From contig DATJWY010000198.1 in NCBI GenBank assembly GCA_035500775.1, positions 1 through 18,061 of the forward strand: 18,061 bases of DNA, in the 5' to 3' direction. Positions 7,378 through 14,488 of this stretch are shown here, in pieces (within the stretch, counting starts at the first letter, position 1; every line of letters begins with the position of its first letter). Below the pieces are notes generated by a model. It saw only the letters and a list, made by a program, of their open reading frames with translations. It searched no databases and was not told the DNA's origin. The DNA is from DATJWY01 sp035500775. Lineage in GTDB: Bacteria > Pseudomonadota > Alphaproteobacteria > Acetobacterales > Acetobacteraceae. The position numbers and the translations under genes are program-made.

Positions 7378-7694
7378 CCTGCCCCGCCCCTGCGTATCTT
7401 TAACTAGATTTGGCCGCTCTCACCGGCCGCGACCACTATATGAAGGATGCCGCCCCGCTTCGGCAAGAGAGCCCACCGGGATCGAGGGAGAGTGAGGCGA
7501 CACTGGGACCCGCCCGCAACACAAGGCCGGCCCGACTCCGCGAAACCTCTCCAACGGCCTTTCCCCAGGGCCGATCCCCCTCATCTGGAGGGTGCAACGG
7601 GCCATCGCGACTCCGGGTGCATATTTAAAGTTGGCCCCTGCCCCGCGCCGGGCGAATATCCCAGCATCCTATCCGTACCTTCAGGGAGCCAGGC
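7378..7694. other. Divergent nrdA/MoxR promoter region
   Basis: This 317-bp gap separates two divergent transcription units and must contain both promoters. Short overlapping frames across it have no recognisable motifs. A+T-richer islands occur at about 7396-7412, 7435-7445 and 7619-7630 (CATATTTAAAG), the last being a possible -10 region for the MoxR gene. I could not assign a convincing -35/-10 pair to either gene. Confidence 0.5.
7433..7448. promoter_or_regulatory. Degenerate candidate NrdR box upstream of nrdA
   Basis: The 16-mer starting CCACTATATGAA matches the NrdR-box consensus ACACWATATATWGTGT at 11 of 16 positions. It lies 56 bp upstream of the nrdA start, where NrdR sites commonly overlap the promoter. 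NrdR boxes usually occur as a pair about 31 bp apart, and I found no second box at that spacing. Treat it as a hint only. Confidence 0.25.
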
Positions 7695-8540
7695 GTGAGC
7701 GGGTTCAAGAGCACCGACCAGTACATCGCCTCACGCGATCTCGAGATCGCCGTGAATGCCGCCGTTGCCCTCCAGCGGCCGCTGCTGGTCAAGGGCGAGC
7801 CCGGCACCGGCAAGACTGTCCTGGCGCAGGAAGTGGCGCGCGCCCTCGGCTACCCGCTGATCGAGTGGCACATCAAATCCACCACCAAGGCGCAGCAGGG
7901 GCTCTATGAATACGATGCCGTCTCCCGCCTGCGGGACGGCCAGCTCGGCGACCCGCGCGTGCACGAGATCGGCAACTACATCCTGCGCGGCAAGCTCTGG
8001 GAGGCGTTCGAGCACCCGACTCCGACCGTGGTGCTGATCGACGAGATCGACAAGGCCGACATCGAGTTTCCGAACGACCTGCTGCTGGAACTCGACCGCA
8101 TGCAGTTCCACGTCTACGAGACGCGGCAGACGATCAGCGCCCGGCACCGGCCGGTGGTGATCATCACCTCCAACAACGAGAAGGAGCTGCCGGACGCGTT
8201 CCTGCGCCGCTGCTTCTTCCACTATATCCGCTTCCCGGACCGCGAGACGATGGAGCGCATCGTCCAGGCGCATTACCCGGACCTCAAGCAGGAACTGGCG
8301 CGCGAGGCGCTGAACGTGTTCTTCGCCATCCGCGAGGCGCCGGGGCTGAAGAAGAAGCCGGCCACCTCCGAATTGCTGGACTGGCTCAAGCTGCTGATGA
8401 TCGAGGACCTGCCGCCCGAGGCGCTGCGCGGCGGCGACTCGCAGCACCTGATCCCGCCCCTGCATGGCGCGCTGCTCAAGAATGAGCAGGACGTGCATCT
8501 GTTCGAGCGACTCGCTTTTCTGTCACGGCGGGGAAGCTGA
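7695..8540 (+). CDS. MoxR-family AAA+ ATPase
   Basis: The 281-residue protein is a MoxR-type AAA+ ATPase, a group of chaperone-like motors that act on or mature partner complexes, often with VWA proteins. Walker A is GEPGTGKT at 34-41, Walker B is VVLIDE at 112-117, sensor 1 is in IITSNN (156-161), and an arginine-finger pair is R171/R172 in FLRRCFF. The GTG start at 7695 has AGGGAG at 7683-7688, 6 nt upstream. The next gene on the strand is a VWA protein, the classic MoxR/CoxD plus CoxE pairing. The two are separated by about 195 bp filled with repeats rather than directly abutting. No carbon monoxide dehydrogenase genes are in the window, so the client is unknown. Confidence 0.92.
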   Translation: MSGFKSTDQYIASRDLEIAVNAAVALQRPLLVKGEPGTGKTVLAQEVARALGYPLIEWHIKSTTKAQQGLYEYDAVSRLRDGQLGDPRVHEIGNYILRGKLWEAFEHPTPTVVLIDEIDKADIEFPNDLLLELDRMQFHVYETRQTISARHRPVVIITSNNEKELPDAFLRRCFFHYIRFPDRETMERIVQAHYPDLKQELAREALNVFFAIREAPGLKKKPATSELLDWLKLLMIEDLPPEALRGGDSQHLIPPLHGALLKNEQDVHLFERLAFLSRRGS

Positions 8541-8717
8541 AAAGGCCAGGAGGCTCTGCCTCCTGGACCTCCGCCAAAGGGCCAAGCCCTTTGGAAACCC
8601 TTAATTTGTGCGGCAGTCCGGGGGCGGAGTGGCCCAAGGTTCCATCGGCCGGAACGGCCGATGGAATGGCCACGGAGGGGCTCGCCCCCGGCGGGGTGTG
8701 GGGCAGAGCCCCACCCT
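8541..8717. repeat. Repeat locus R3: hairpin cluster between the MoxR and VWA genes
   Basis: It begins immediately after the MoxR stop. In order: a 9-bp hairpin with arm CCAGGAGGC (8546-8566, loop TCT), linker ACCTCCG, a 9-bp hairpin with arm CCAAAGGGC (8574-8594, loop CAA), a 9-bp hairpin with arm CCATCGGCC (8642-8664, loop GGAAC), a short GGGGC/GCCCC stem near 8677-8688, and GTGGGGC/GCCCCAC (8698-8714, loop AGA) followed by CCTTTC. The first two form a plus-oriented unit. The last two resemble an inverted unit reading towards the MoxR gene. The final stem ends 8 bp before the VWA Shine-Dalgarno sequence. Confidence 0.8.
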
Positions 8718-8735
8718 TTCTTGGGAGGCGCGCCA

Positions 8736-9932
8736 ATGTTCACCCATTTCCTCGCCGCGCTGCGGGAGGCCGGCCTGCCGGTCTCCATCACCGAGTATCT
8801 CACCTGGCTCGGCGGGCTGCGGGCCGGGGTCGCGGCCTATGACCTCGACGATTTCTACTATCTGAGCCGCTGCGCCCTGGTGAAGGACGAGCGGTTCATC
8901 GACCGCTTCGACCGTGTGTTCGGCGCGTGCTTCCAGGGCCTCGCCGAGTCGGGCACGGCGGAAGGCGGCCCCGGCGGGCCCGCGGGAACGATCCCCGAGG
9001 CATGGTTGCGCAAGCTCGCCGAGAAGCTGCTGACCGAGGAGGAGCGCGCCGCGATCGAGTCGCTCGGCGGCTTCGAGGCGCTGATGGAGACGCTGCGCCA
9101 GCGCCTCGCCGAGCAGAAGGAGCGGCACCAGGGCGGCAATAAATGGATCGGCACGGCGGGCACCTCGCCCTTCGGCGCCTATGGCTACAATCCCGAGGGC
9201 GTGCGCATCGGCCAGGCGGAGAGCCGGCACCGGCGCGCAGTCAAGGTGTGGGACAAGCGGGAGTTCCGCGACCTCGATGACGACGCGGAACTCGGCTCAC
9301 GCGCGATGAAGCTGGCGCTGCGCCGGCTGCGCCGCTTCGCCCGGCAGGGCGCCGCGACCGAGCTTGACCTCGACACCACCGTGCGCGCCACCGCCGCCAA
9401 TGCCGGCTCGCTCGACCTGCGGCTGCGGCCGGAGCGGCACAATGCGATGAAGGTGCTGCTGTTCCTCGATATCGGCGGGTCGATGGACGACCATGTGCAA
9501 ATCTCGCGCGACCTGTTCGCCGCCGCCCGCGCCGAGTTCAAGCATCTGGAGCATTTCTACTTCCACAACTGCCCCTATGAGCGCGTCTGGCGCAGCAACC
9601 GGCGGCGCGACGACACCAGCCTCTCCACCCCGGACGTGCTGCGCACCTACGGGCCGGATTACCGCCTGGTGTTCGTGGGCGACGCGACGATGAGCCCGTA
9701 CGAGATCATCCAGCCGGGCGGCAGCGTCGAGCACTGGAACCAGGAGGCGGGCGAGGCCTGGATGCGCCGGCTGACCGGACATTTCCGCCGCGCCGCCTGG
9801 CTCAACCCGGTGCCGGAGCAGTACTGGCCGGGGACGCAGTCGGTGCAACTGATCCGGCAATTGATGGACGGGCGGATGTTCCCGCTCAATCTCGGCGGGC
9901 TCGACGCGATGGCGCGGGAATTGATGCGGTAA
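8736..9932 (+). CDS. VWA domain protein, CoxE-like, partner of the MoxR ATPase
   Basis: The 398-residue protein has an N-terminal helical region (about 1-130) beginning MFTHFLAALREAGLPVS, a typical CoxE-like opening. The middle segment is charged, and a C-terminal von Willebrand A domain starts near 238. The MIDAS metal site is D245-x-G-x-S249 (LDIGGSMDD), the form common in this subfamily in place of DxSxS, with a later acidic site in VFVGDATMSPYE. VWA proteins of this type work with MoxR ATPases as metal-dependent adaptors; the client here is unknown. The start is ATG 8736, with GGGAGG at 8723-8728, 7 nt upstream. The frame opens earlier at 8661, but that extension is repeat DNA. It converges on the patatin gene ending at 9997. 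Confidence 0.9.
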   Translation: MFTHFLAALREAGLPVSITEYLTWLGGLRAGVAAYDLDDFYYLSRCALVKDERFIDRFDRVFGACFQGLAESGTAEGGPGGPAGTIPEAWLRKLAEKLLTEEERAAIESLGGFEALMETLRQRLAEQKERHQGGNKWIGTAGTSPFGAYGYNPEGVRIGQAESRHRRAVKVWDKREFRDLDDDAELGSRAMKLALRRLRRFARQGAATELDLDTTVRATAANAGSLDLRLRPERHNAMKVLLFLDIGGSMDDHVQISRDLFAAARAEFKHLEHFYFHNCPYERVWRSNRRRDDTSLSTPDVLRTYGPDYRLVFVGDATMSPYEIIQPGGSVEHWNQEAGEAWMRRLTGHFRRAAWLNPVPEQYWPGTQSVQLIRQLMDGRMFPLNLGGLDAMARELMR

Positions 9933-9990
9933 GGCGAGGAGCTCCGCCCCTCGACCCGGCTGGGGGCAGCGCCCCCAGACCCGCACAAAT
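9933..9990 (+). repeat. Repeat copy R4 between convergent genes
   Basis: It begins directly after the VWA stop codon. Hairpin CGAGGAGC/GCCCCTCG (9935-9953, loop TCC, one mismatch), linker ACCCGG, hairpin CTGGGGGC/GCCCCCAG (9960-9978, loop AGC), then the tail AGACCCGCACAAATTTG, which closely matches the tail in R2. It fills almost all of the 64 bp between the VWA gene and the convergent patatin gene, so it may serve as a transcript end for both. It is oriented with the VWA gene. Confidence 0.8.
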
Positions 9991-9996
9991 TTGCGA

Positions 9997-11127
9997 TCAT
10001 GCATTAGCGCGACGAGGTGACTCCGCGTCCAGGATGGCCGCCCGCTCCTTCAGGAACCTCAGGGCGCTCCTTTCACCCTCGGCGATGAGGTAATCGATAT
10101 TCCGCGCGCCGCGATCGAGCTTGCCTTCGTAATCCAGCTTGGCCTGGATTTCCGCCGACATTTCGATGCATGGGATATGATAGGGCTTATCCGGATCCGC
10201 GCTGAACGACTTGGGGATGCGGATCGGCGACCTGATGTCGAGCTGCGCCAGGAATTCCGGCCGGAATGCGCCAAACAGGATCAGGTCGTTGATTGTCTCG
10301 ACATACCCGAGTTGATGGAACAGCGAGATGTTGCCTTCCAGTTGGTTGCGGCGGTCGAGAATATCGTCCAGCTCCATCGGCGGCAGCTTGCGCGCGGTCG
10401 GGTTGATCTTGATGAGCCAGATCTCCTCGGGAATATTGTCTATGCCGACGCTGCGCGGGCGGACCAGTTCCTCGACGGGCGGGTTATCGGAAAACAGGCC
10501 ATCCCAGAACACATCGTCGCCGATCCGCACCGGCGCGAAGATAGTCGGGACCGCACAGGACGCCAGAATGTGCTCGATACGGATCGGCTCGTGCGTCGAG
10601 ACGAACTTGACCATCTTTCCGCTGGAAACATTGGATGCCCCCACCATCAGCACCGGCCGCGAGGCGCGCGCCCCCCAAGAGGCGACCTCGTCGAAGTCGA
10701 TGTACTTCCTGAGAAGTGTTGGAAAGTCCAGGAAGTCTTTCCGATAGATCGTCCCCGCGAACTGCATCATCATCTGCATCATCGGCGATGAAGGACTGAT
10801 CTGAAAGGCCGGAAGCATGCCGCTGTTGATCATCCGTATTAAGTTGATGACCCAATCGTTGAACGCCTCCTCCGCCCAGCCATGCGCCGTGTTCTCATGC
10901 CAAAAGTTTATCAGGCGCTCCCAGAGCGGATGCTCGCCCTTCATATACGAATACCAAAGCAAGGCCGCGCACACGGCGCCGCCGGAGGTGCCGCTGATGC
11001 TGACGACCTCGAATGCCTCGCGCACCTCGGCCTCGGCCTCGCACAACGCCTTGAGCGCCCCAGCCGTGAACGCGGTCTGGCTGCCGCCACCCTGGCAGGC
11101 GATTGCGATCCGTGTCCTCGCCTTCAT
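9997..11127 (-). CDS. Patatin-like phospholipase, no signal peptide
   Basis: The 376-residue protein is a patatin-fold serine lipid acyl hydrolase. The oxyanion loop is GGGSQTAF (13-20), part of ACQGGGSQTAFTAG. The nucleophile is S48 in GTSGG, and the partner aspartate is D209 in FWDGLFSDNPP (DGL in place of the usual DGG). The active-site set is therefore complete. There is no signal peptide or transmembrane segment, so it probably works in the cytosol or at the inner membrane surface. The start is ATG 11127, with AAAGGGG at 11137-11143, 9 nt upstream; a GTG at 11133 is too close to that site. It follows a membrane-protein gene on the same strand after about 190 bp. Its sequence is clearly different from the two duplicated patatins further right. 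Confidence 0.9.
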   Translation of the reverse strand: MKARTRIAIACQGGGSQTAFTAGALKALCEAEAEVREAFEVVSISGTSGGAVCAALLWYSYMKGEHPLWERLINFWHENTAHGWAEEAFNDWVINLIRMINSGMLPAFQISPSSPMMQMMMQFAGTIYRKDFLDFPTLLRKYIDFDEVASWGARASRPVLMVGASNVSSGKMVKFVSTHEPIRIEHILASCAVPTIFAPVRIGDDVFWDGLFSDNPPVEELVRPRSVGIDNIPEEIWLIKINPTARKLPPMELDDILDRRNQLEGNISLFHQLGYVETINDLILFGAFRPEFLAQLDIRSPIRIPKSFSADPDKPYHIPCIEMSAEIQAKLDYEGKLDRGARNIDYLIAEGERSALRFLKERAAILDAESPRRANA

Positions 11128-11320
11128 GGCCACATGCCCCTTTCATGACCCGACAGAACTGCTTCTTTCGCATACGCAACAATGAAGCCAGCCTTCCCAT
11201 TTGGTTGACTTCAGCAAGGCGACTTTCGCCCTTTTGCCGGGTTCCCGCGACGCCATGGCCGGCAATAACAAAACACCTCGTTTGCAGCATAAGACCAGAA
11301 TCTGGGCATCAGAACGCCAT

Positions 11321-12532
11321 TTAGAACACCACGCGGAGCAGCATTTTTAACAACTCGCCCAATGGCATCATGGTGAGTATCAACGGTGCAATTGGGATGA
11401 CTATCGTCGCCACGATCCGAAGGATGGCATCCCTCGTAATGGGCGCTATACGCATAGTCCGTACCACTTCCAGGCTGTTGCCCAGATCGGCGAGGGATTG
11501 AATATCACCACTCCCCACAAGCGGCTCATCAGCTGGCGCACCGCCGCGCAGCCATTTGGCATCGAACTGGCGAACATACCGCTCGGCCAGGACGCCATAT
11601 TCGAGATTACCGACCCGCTTCGCCTGCGCGAGCTGCGGCACAAACACCAGGAGCGGACCGAAGACGACGCACAGTAGGAAGACCACCAGACCGGCGATCT
11701 GAATCTTGAATTCAGGGAGTTCTGCCCCGAGGTAAAAAATGCGGTCCGCGATCTGTCCAGCAAGCAGCACACCGTGCGCCGCGACGAGCAGGCCGAAGGC
11801 GTAGACTGCGTTTGACAGAAATCCCAGCCCGGCATTGCGATCCGGATGCGTGGGAATCAAACTCAACTCGATGCGTGACACATGCCAGAGAAAGCGCGCC
11901 CATATAGCCAGTCGAAAATACCAGCGGCACAGCAGGAACTGGAAGATCGGCAGACTTACGAAGCCATACCACATCCCAGCGAACGAGAGCGTGCCCCCCT
12001 TCGCGGAGGGTGTCGCGTACCAAGTGGTCATGTCCAATGCGACGTAATGGCGCCAGATAATCAGGACCCCAACGACGTACACGAAGACGATCAACAGCAC
12101 CTCGGCAAGCACCGAGTTACGCAGCCGGTAGGCTCCCGCAACGGCAGCATCGAACCGCGCCATCGCGCCGTCGGGAATTAACCGCCGTTCCAGGAATTGC
12201 CGCACCACGACCCGCATGCGCCGGTGCACCACAAGTTCCGCGCCGATCAGCAAGGGCACCGCCACCAGGAAGCGAACGTGAACCTCCACGTCCTGCAGGA
12301 AGGGCACGGCCGCACCCGCACCCATCAAATGTTGTTCGAGAGCCGAAAGCACCAGGAGCGGCAGCCACGTAAATAGCGAAATGACGAGAATGCGTTGTTG
12401 GAGCGCCGTCAATGCGTTATCCGACAGGTGCGCCCGGCTCAAAAGCTGGAAGAGCGGCCCACCCAGGACGAGCGAGAAGTTCTCGGGATCTCGTAGCCCT
12501 TCTTCAGTGAACGGCGACGTGCGCGATTTCAT
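11321..12532 (-). CDS. Uncharacterised multi-pass inner-membrane protein
   Basis: The 403-residue protein has about seven hydrophobic spans near residues 47-66, 87-103, 142-161, 185-205, 240-262, 279-299 and 369-390. A conserved-looking motif HPDRNAGLGFL (229-239), preceded by ELSLIPT, lies just before the fifth span, and a hydrophilic loop occupies about 300-365. I recall HPDRxxGLGFL from a widespread family of bacterial hypothetical membrane proteins, but I know of no assigned function. The start is ATG 12532, with AGGAG at 12543-12547, 10 nt upstream. It lies between patatin-like genes on the same strand, 148 bp downstream of one and 193 bp upstream of the other, which suggests, but does not show, a shared role in lipid or envelope metabolism. 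Confidence 0.8.
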   Translation of the reverse strand: MKSRTSPFTEEGLRDPENFSLVLGGPLFQLLSRAHLSDNALTALQQRILVISLFTWLPLLVLSALEQHLMGAGAAVPFLQDVEVHVRFLVAVPLLIGAELVVHRRMRVVVRQFLERRLIPDGAMARFDAAVAGAYRLRNSVLAEVLLIVFVYVVGVLIIWRHYVALDMTTWYATPSAKGGTLSFAGMWYGFVSLPIFQFLLCRWYFRLAIWARFLWHVSRIELSLIPTHPDRNAGLGFLSNAVYAFGLLVAAHGVLLAGQIADRIFYLGAELPEFKIQIAGLVVFLLCVVFGPLLVFVPQLAQAKRVGNLEYGVLAERYVRQFDAKWLRGGAPADEPLVGSGDIQSLADLGNSLEVVRTMRIAPITRDAILRIVATIVIPIAPLILTMMPLGELLKMLLRVVF

Positions 12533-12680
12533 TTTGAAGCTTCTCCTCGCGGCTCTATCGCAAGTCCCCTCCGGGCCGCGGTCACGCCCGAGGCGCCCCC
12601 GGCTTGTCAGCCACCGCGCGGGAAGTGTGGTATTTTCAACGTCTTCACCAAATCACAGCACGGCCCGCGCGGATGATCGG

Positions 12681-13826
12681 CTAAATTGGCGGCTTTTTCG
12701 CCCAATCATAGCCATGACGGGCACGCTGGTAGCCGTAGTCAAACAAAGCGCGCATGTAACCCTGGTCAAACGGCCCTGGCAGCTTCTGGGTGAAGTCGGT
12801 TCCGATATAGGCCAGATTGAAATCGATGCCATCGTGTTGGGTCGTGTTATACATACGGTGCACGTCGTTGTAGCCGCTGGCTGCGATCATGGTTGAGACG
12901 GCGCGCCCGAGGATACCCAGCGTACTGCGCTCCACAGTCGCCCATTCGGGGTCGAGCCGGCCATTGCGGATGACATAGGCGACCGCCGGCATCACACGCT
13001 CGCCGCGCGCCATACGCACGCGCCGCTGCCGTGTCAGGGCGGCGGGGTAGAGGAATGCCTGCGCGAACGCGCCGCCATCCACATGCATCTCCTGATACGA
13101 CTTTCCATCCAGAGTTACGTCGAACATGGTCGGCGGGAATGCGCCGGGAATGGCGGCGGAGGCGAGCAGGATGCGGCGGACCGTGTCCAACGCGCGTGGA
13201 TGTCCGCTCTTGGCGATGGCGCCCAGATTCCAGACCACCGGTTGCTGGGCATCGAGGTTGGCGGTCGCAATGAAAAGCAAGCGCCCGTTTTCATAGCCCT
13301 TCGCGAGGGCTGCCAGCATCGCCTCGTTCAGGTATGCGGAGATGGTCCCGAACAGCGGGGAATTGTCATTCAGCGCGTCGTTGAACAGCGCGGCGGTGAA
13401 AGCGCGCTTCCAAAGCACGTTGGATGGCGTGAGCTGAGTATAGACGGCGCGCAGTTGCGGATCGTAGCTGGAGCCGAGATAGGCGAAGGGGGCGGTGAGC
13501 GCGCCGGTGCTGACGCCGGTCACCAACTCGAATTCCGGCCGCGTGCCGTACTCGGACCAGCCGCACAGCAATCCCGCACCGAAAGCGCCTTTCTCGCCAC
13601 CGCCGGACACCGCCAGCAACTGTATCAGGGGCAATAGCGCATCCGGCGCCAGGCCTTGCGCCCGGCGCAGGCGGTCCCCGGCCGCCGCGAACTCAACTTC
13701 GAGTGGCTCCATTCCGTAAAATGGGAAGAAGCGCTCGTTCGGCACACCTAGCACGCTGGCCTGGGTCGTCCGCCCCATCGGCACCGCGATCCCGCGCTCC
13801 GACCTAAAGGCATGAACGATTCTCAT
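12681..13826 (-). CDS. Patatin-like phospholipase, duplicated copy that has lost its export signal
   Basis: This 381-residue patatin has GGGEKGAFGAG (75-85), nucleophile S106 in GVSTG and D250 in HVDGG, so its catalytic residues are intact. From residue 15 it is about 90% identical (36 differences in roughly 367) to the 411-residue copy at 14489-15724, with no internal stop. Its first 14 residues are unrelated: a deletion of about 103 bp removed the Tat signal and lipobox. The ATG that matches the other copy's start (13813) is now out of frame. The ATG at 13826 is in frame, but its GCGGAG directly abuts the codon, so initiation may be poor. The product would be cytosolic, or the gene may be silent. 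ATG 13778 is an alternative start. Confidence 0.75.
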   Translation of the reverse strand: MRIVHAFRSERGIAVPMGRTTQASVLGVPNERFFPFYGMEPLEVEFAAAGDRLRRAQGLAPDALLPLIQLLAVSGGGEKGAFGAGLLCGWSEYGTRPEFELVTGVSTGALTAPFAYLGSSYDPQLRAVYTQLTPSNVLWKRAFTAALFNDALNDNSPLFGTISAYLNEAMLAALAKGYENGRLLFIATANLDAQQPVVWNLGAIAKSGHPRALDTVRRILLASAAIPGAFPPTMFDVTLDGKSYQEMHVDGGAFAQAFLYPAALTRQRRVRMARGERVMPAVAYVIRNGRLDPEWATVERSTLGILGRAVSTMIAASGYNDVHRMYNTTQHDGIDFNLAYIGTDFTQKLPGPFDQGYMRALFDYGYQRARHGYDWAKKPPI

Positions 13827-14030
13827 CTCCGCGACGATAACTGATCATCCGATCCGGCCAGGCAATGGACGATCGGCGCGCCGCCCAGTCCCGCGCGCAG
13901 CCCTCCGATCACGTCGCCTGAGCCAGCATTCCCCGGATGGGTCGCCTGGGCGTGAACGGACATCGGACGCTGGGAAATATGCGGGCTGGAGCCAGCCGGC
14001 GCCCTCCACAGGCAGGGCCAGGCTCCCCGG

Positions 14031-14220
14031 CACCCGATCAATCGAGAAGCTGCACACCTTCTGGCGCTGCGGGAATTCCTTGAACACAGCAAGGAACTTG
14101 CCGGGCATATTGCTGCACCGGCACAAGCAGGAAGAGGTGCTCCAACCGCCAACGTGAGTAATCCATCCCCAGGAGCATCGAGCGGCAGTCCATTGCGGCC
14201 TTTCCGGCACGCTCGCTCAT
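14031..14220 (-). pseudogene. Arylsulfatase C-terminal fragment with a frameshift
   Basis: From an ATG at 14220 the frame reads MSERAGKAAMDCRSMLL, then RWRLEHLFLLVPVQQYA. At about 14103-14106 one extra base shifts the match to the next frame, which continues GKFLAVFKEFPQRQKVCSFS and IDRV. Joined, these give the typical C-terminal end of type I (formylglycine) arylsulfatases, where the LLVPAQ.YVGKFL..FKEFPPRQK..SF pattern is familiar from many proteins. The catalytic N-terminal domain is absent, so this is a remnant. It lies upstream of the signal-less patatin copy on the same strand. Confidence 0.7.
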
Positions 14221-14488
14221 GACTCACGGTGTCGTGATTCACTTGGTTTGGATCTCACGAACGATGCAGCGACAGTCAATGTGACCCATGACGCTGCCGA
14301 TCATCTGTAGTTGCCGCGCGGCACGGCCGGCAATAGCCGGGTGTCAATCAGCACGCAGTCTTGACCCCTGATCGGCGTCCCAACATTGACCCCATGAGCG
14401 GGTTGTCCCGATCGTGGCCGGTCGTGAGACGGGGCAGGCATTCATGGGCGCCGCCCGCGGCGTCATGGATGCGAAGCGCGTAGACCGG

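Larger units (their letters stand above)
12678..14416. repeat. Tandem duplication, left unit
   Basis: This unit matches 14486-16040 in the same orientation. The match begins at CGGCTAAAT just outside the patatin stop and ends at CCCGATCGTG. It contains the signal-less patatin gene, a broken arylsulfatase piece and a 118-bp non-coding block (14299-14416). Against the right unit it has lost about 103 bp at the patatin N-terminus, carries a different sulfatase segment, and has about 60 extra bp after the shared CTCACGGTG (near 14233-14293). The units are separated by about 70 bp of unmatched DNA. Confidence 0.85.

Noticed and set aside
5566..7407. 613-codon plus-strand open frame
   Set aside because: It is antisense to nrdA across almost its whole length; His/Arg/Gly-rich with no recognisable domain or ribosome-binding site.
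7695..9932. MoxR-VWA pair as part of a carbon monoxide dehydrogenase (cox) cluster
   Set aside because: No coxMSL, coxF or coxG gene is present in the window; the pair stands alone beside the nrd operon, and MoxR-VWA pairs have many other clients.
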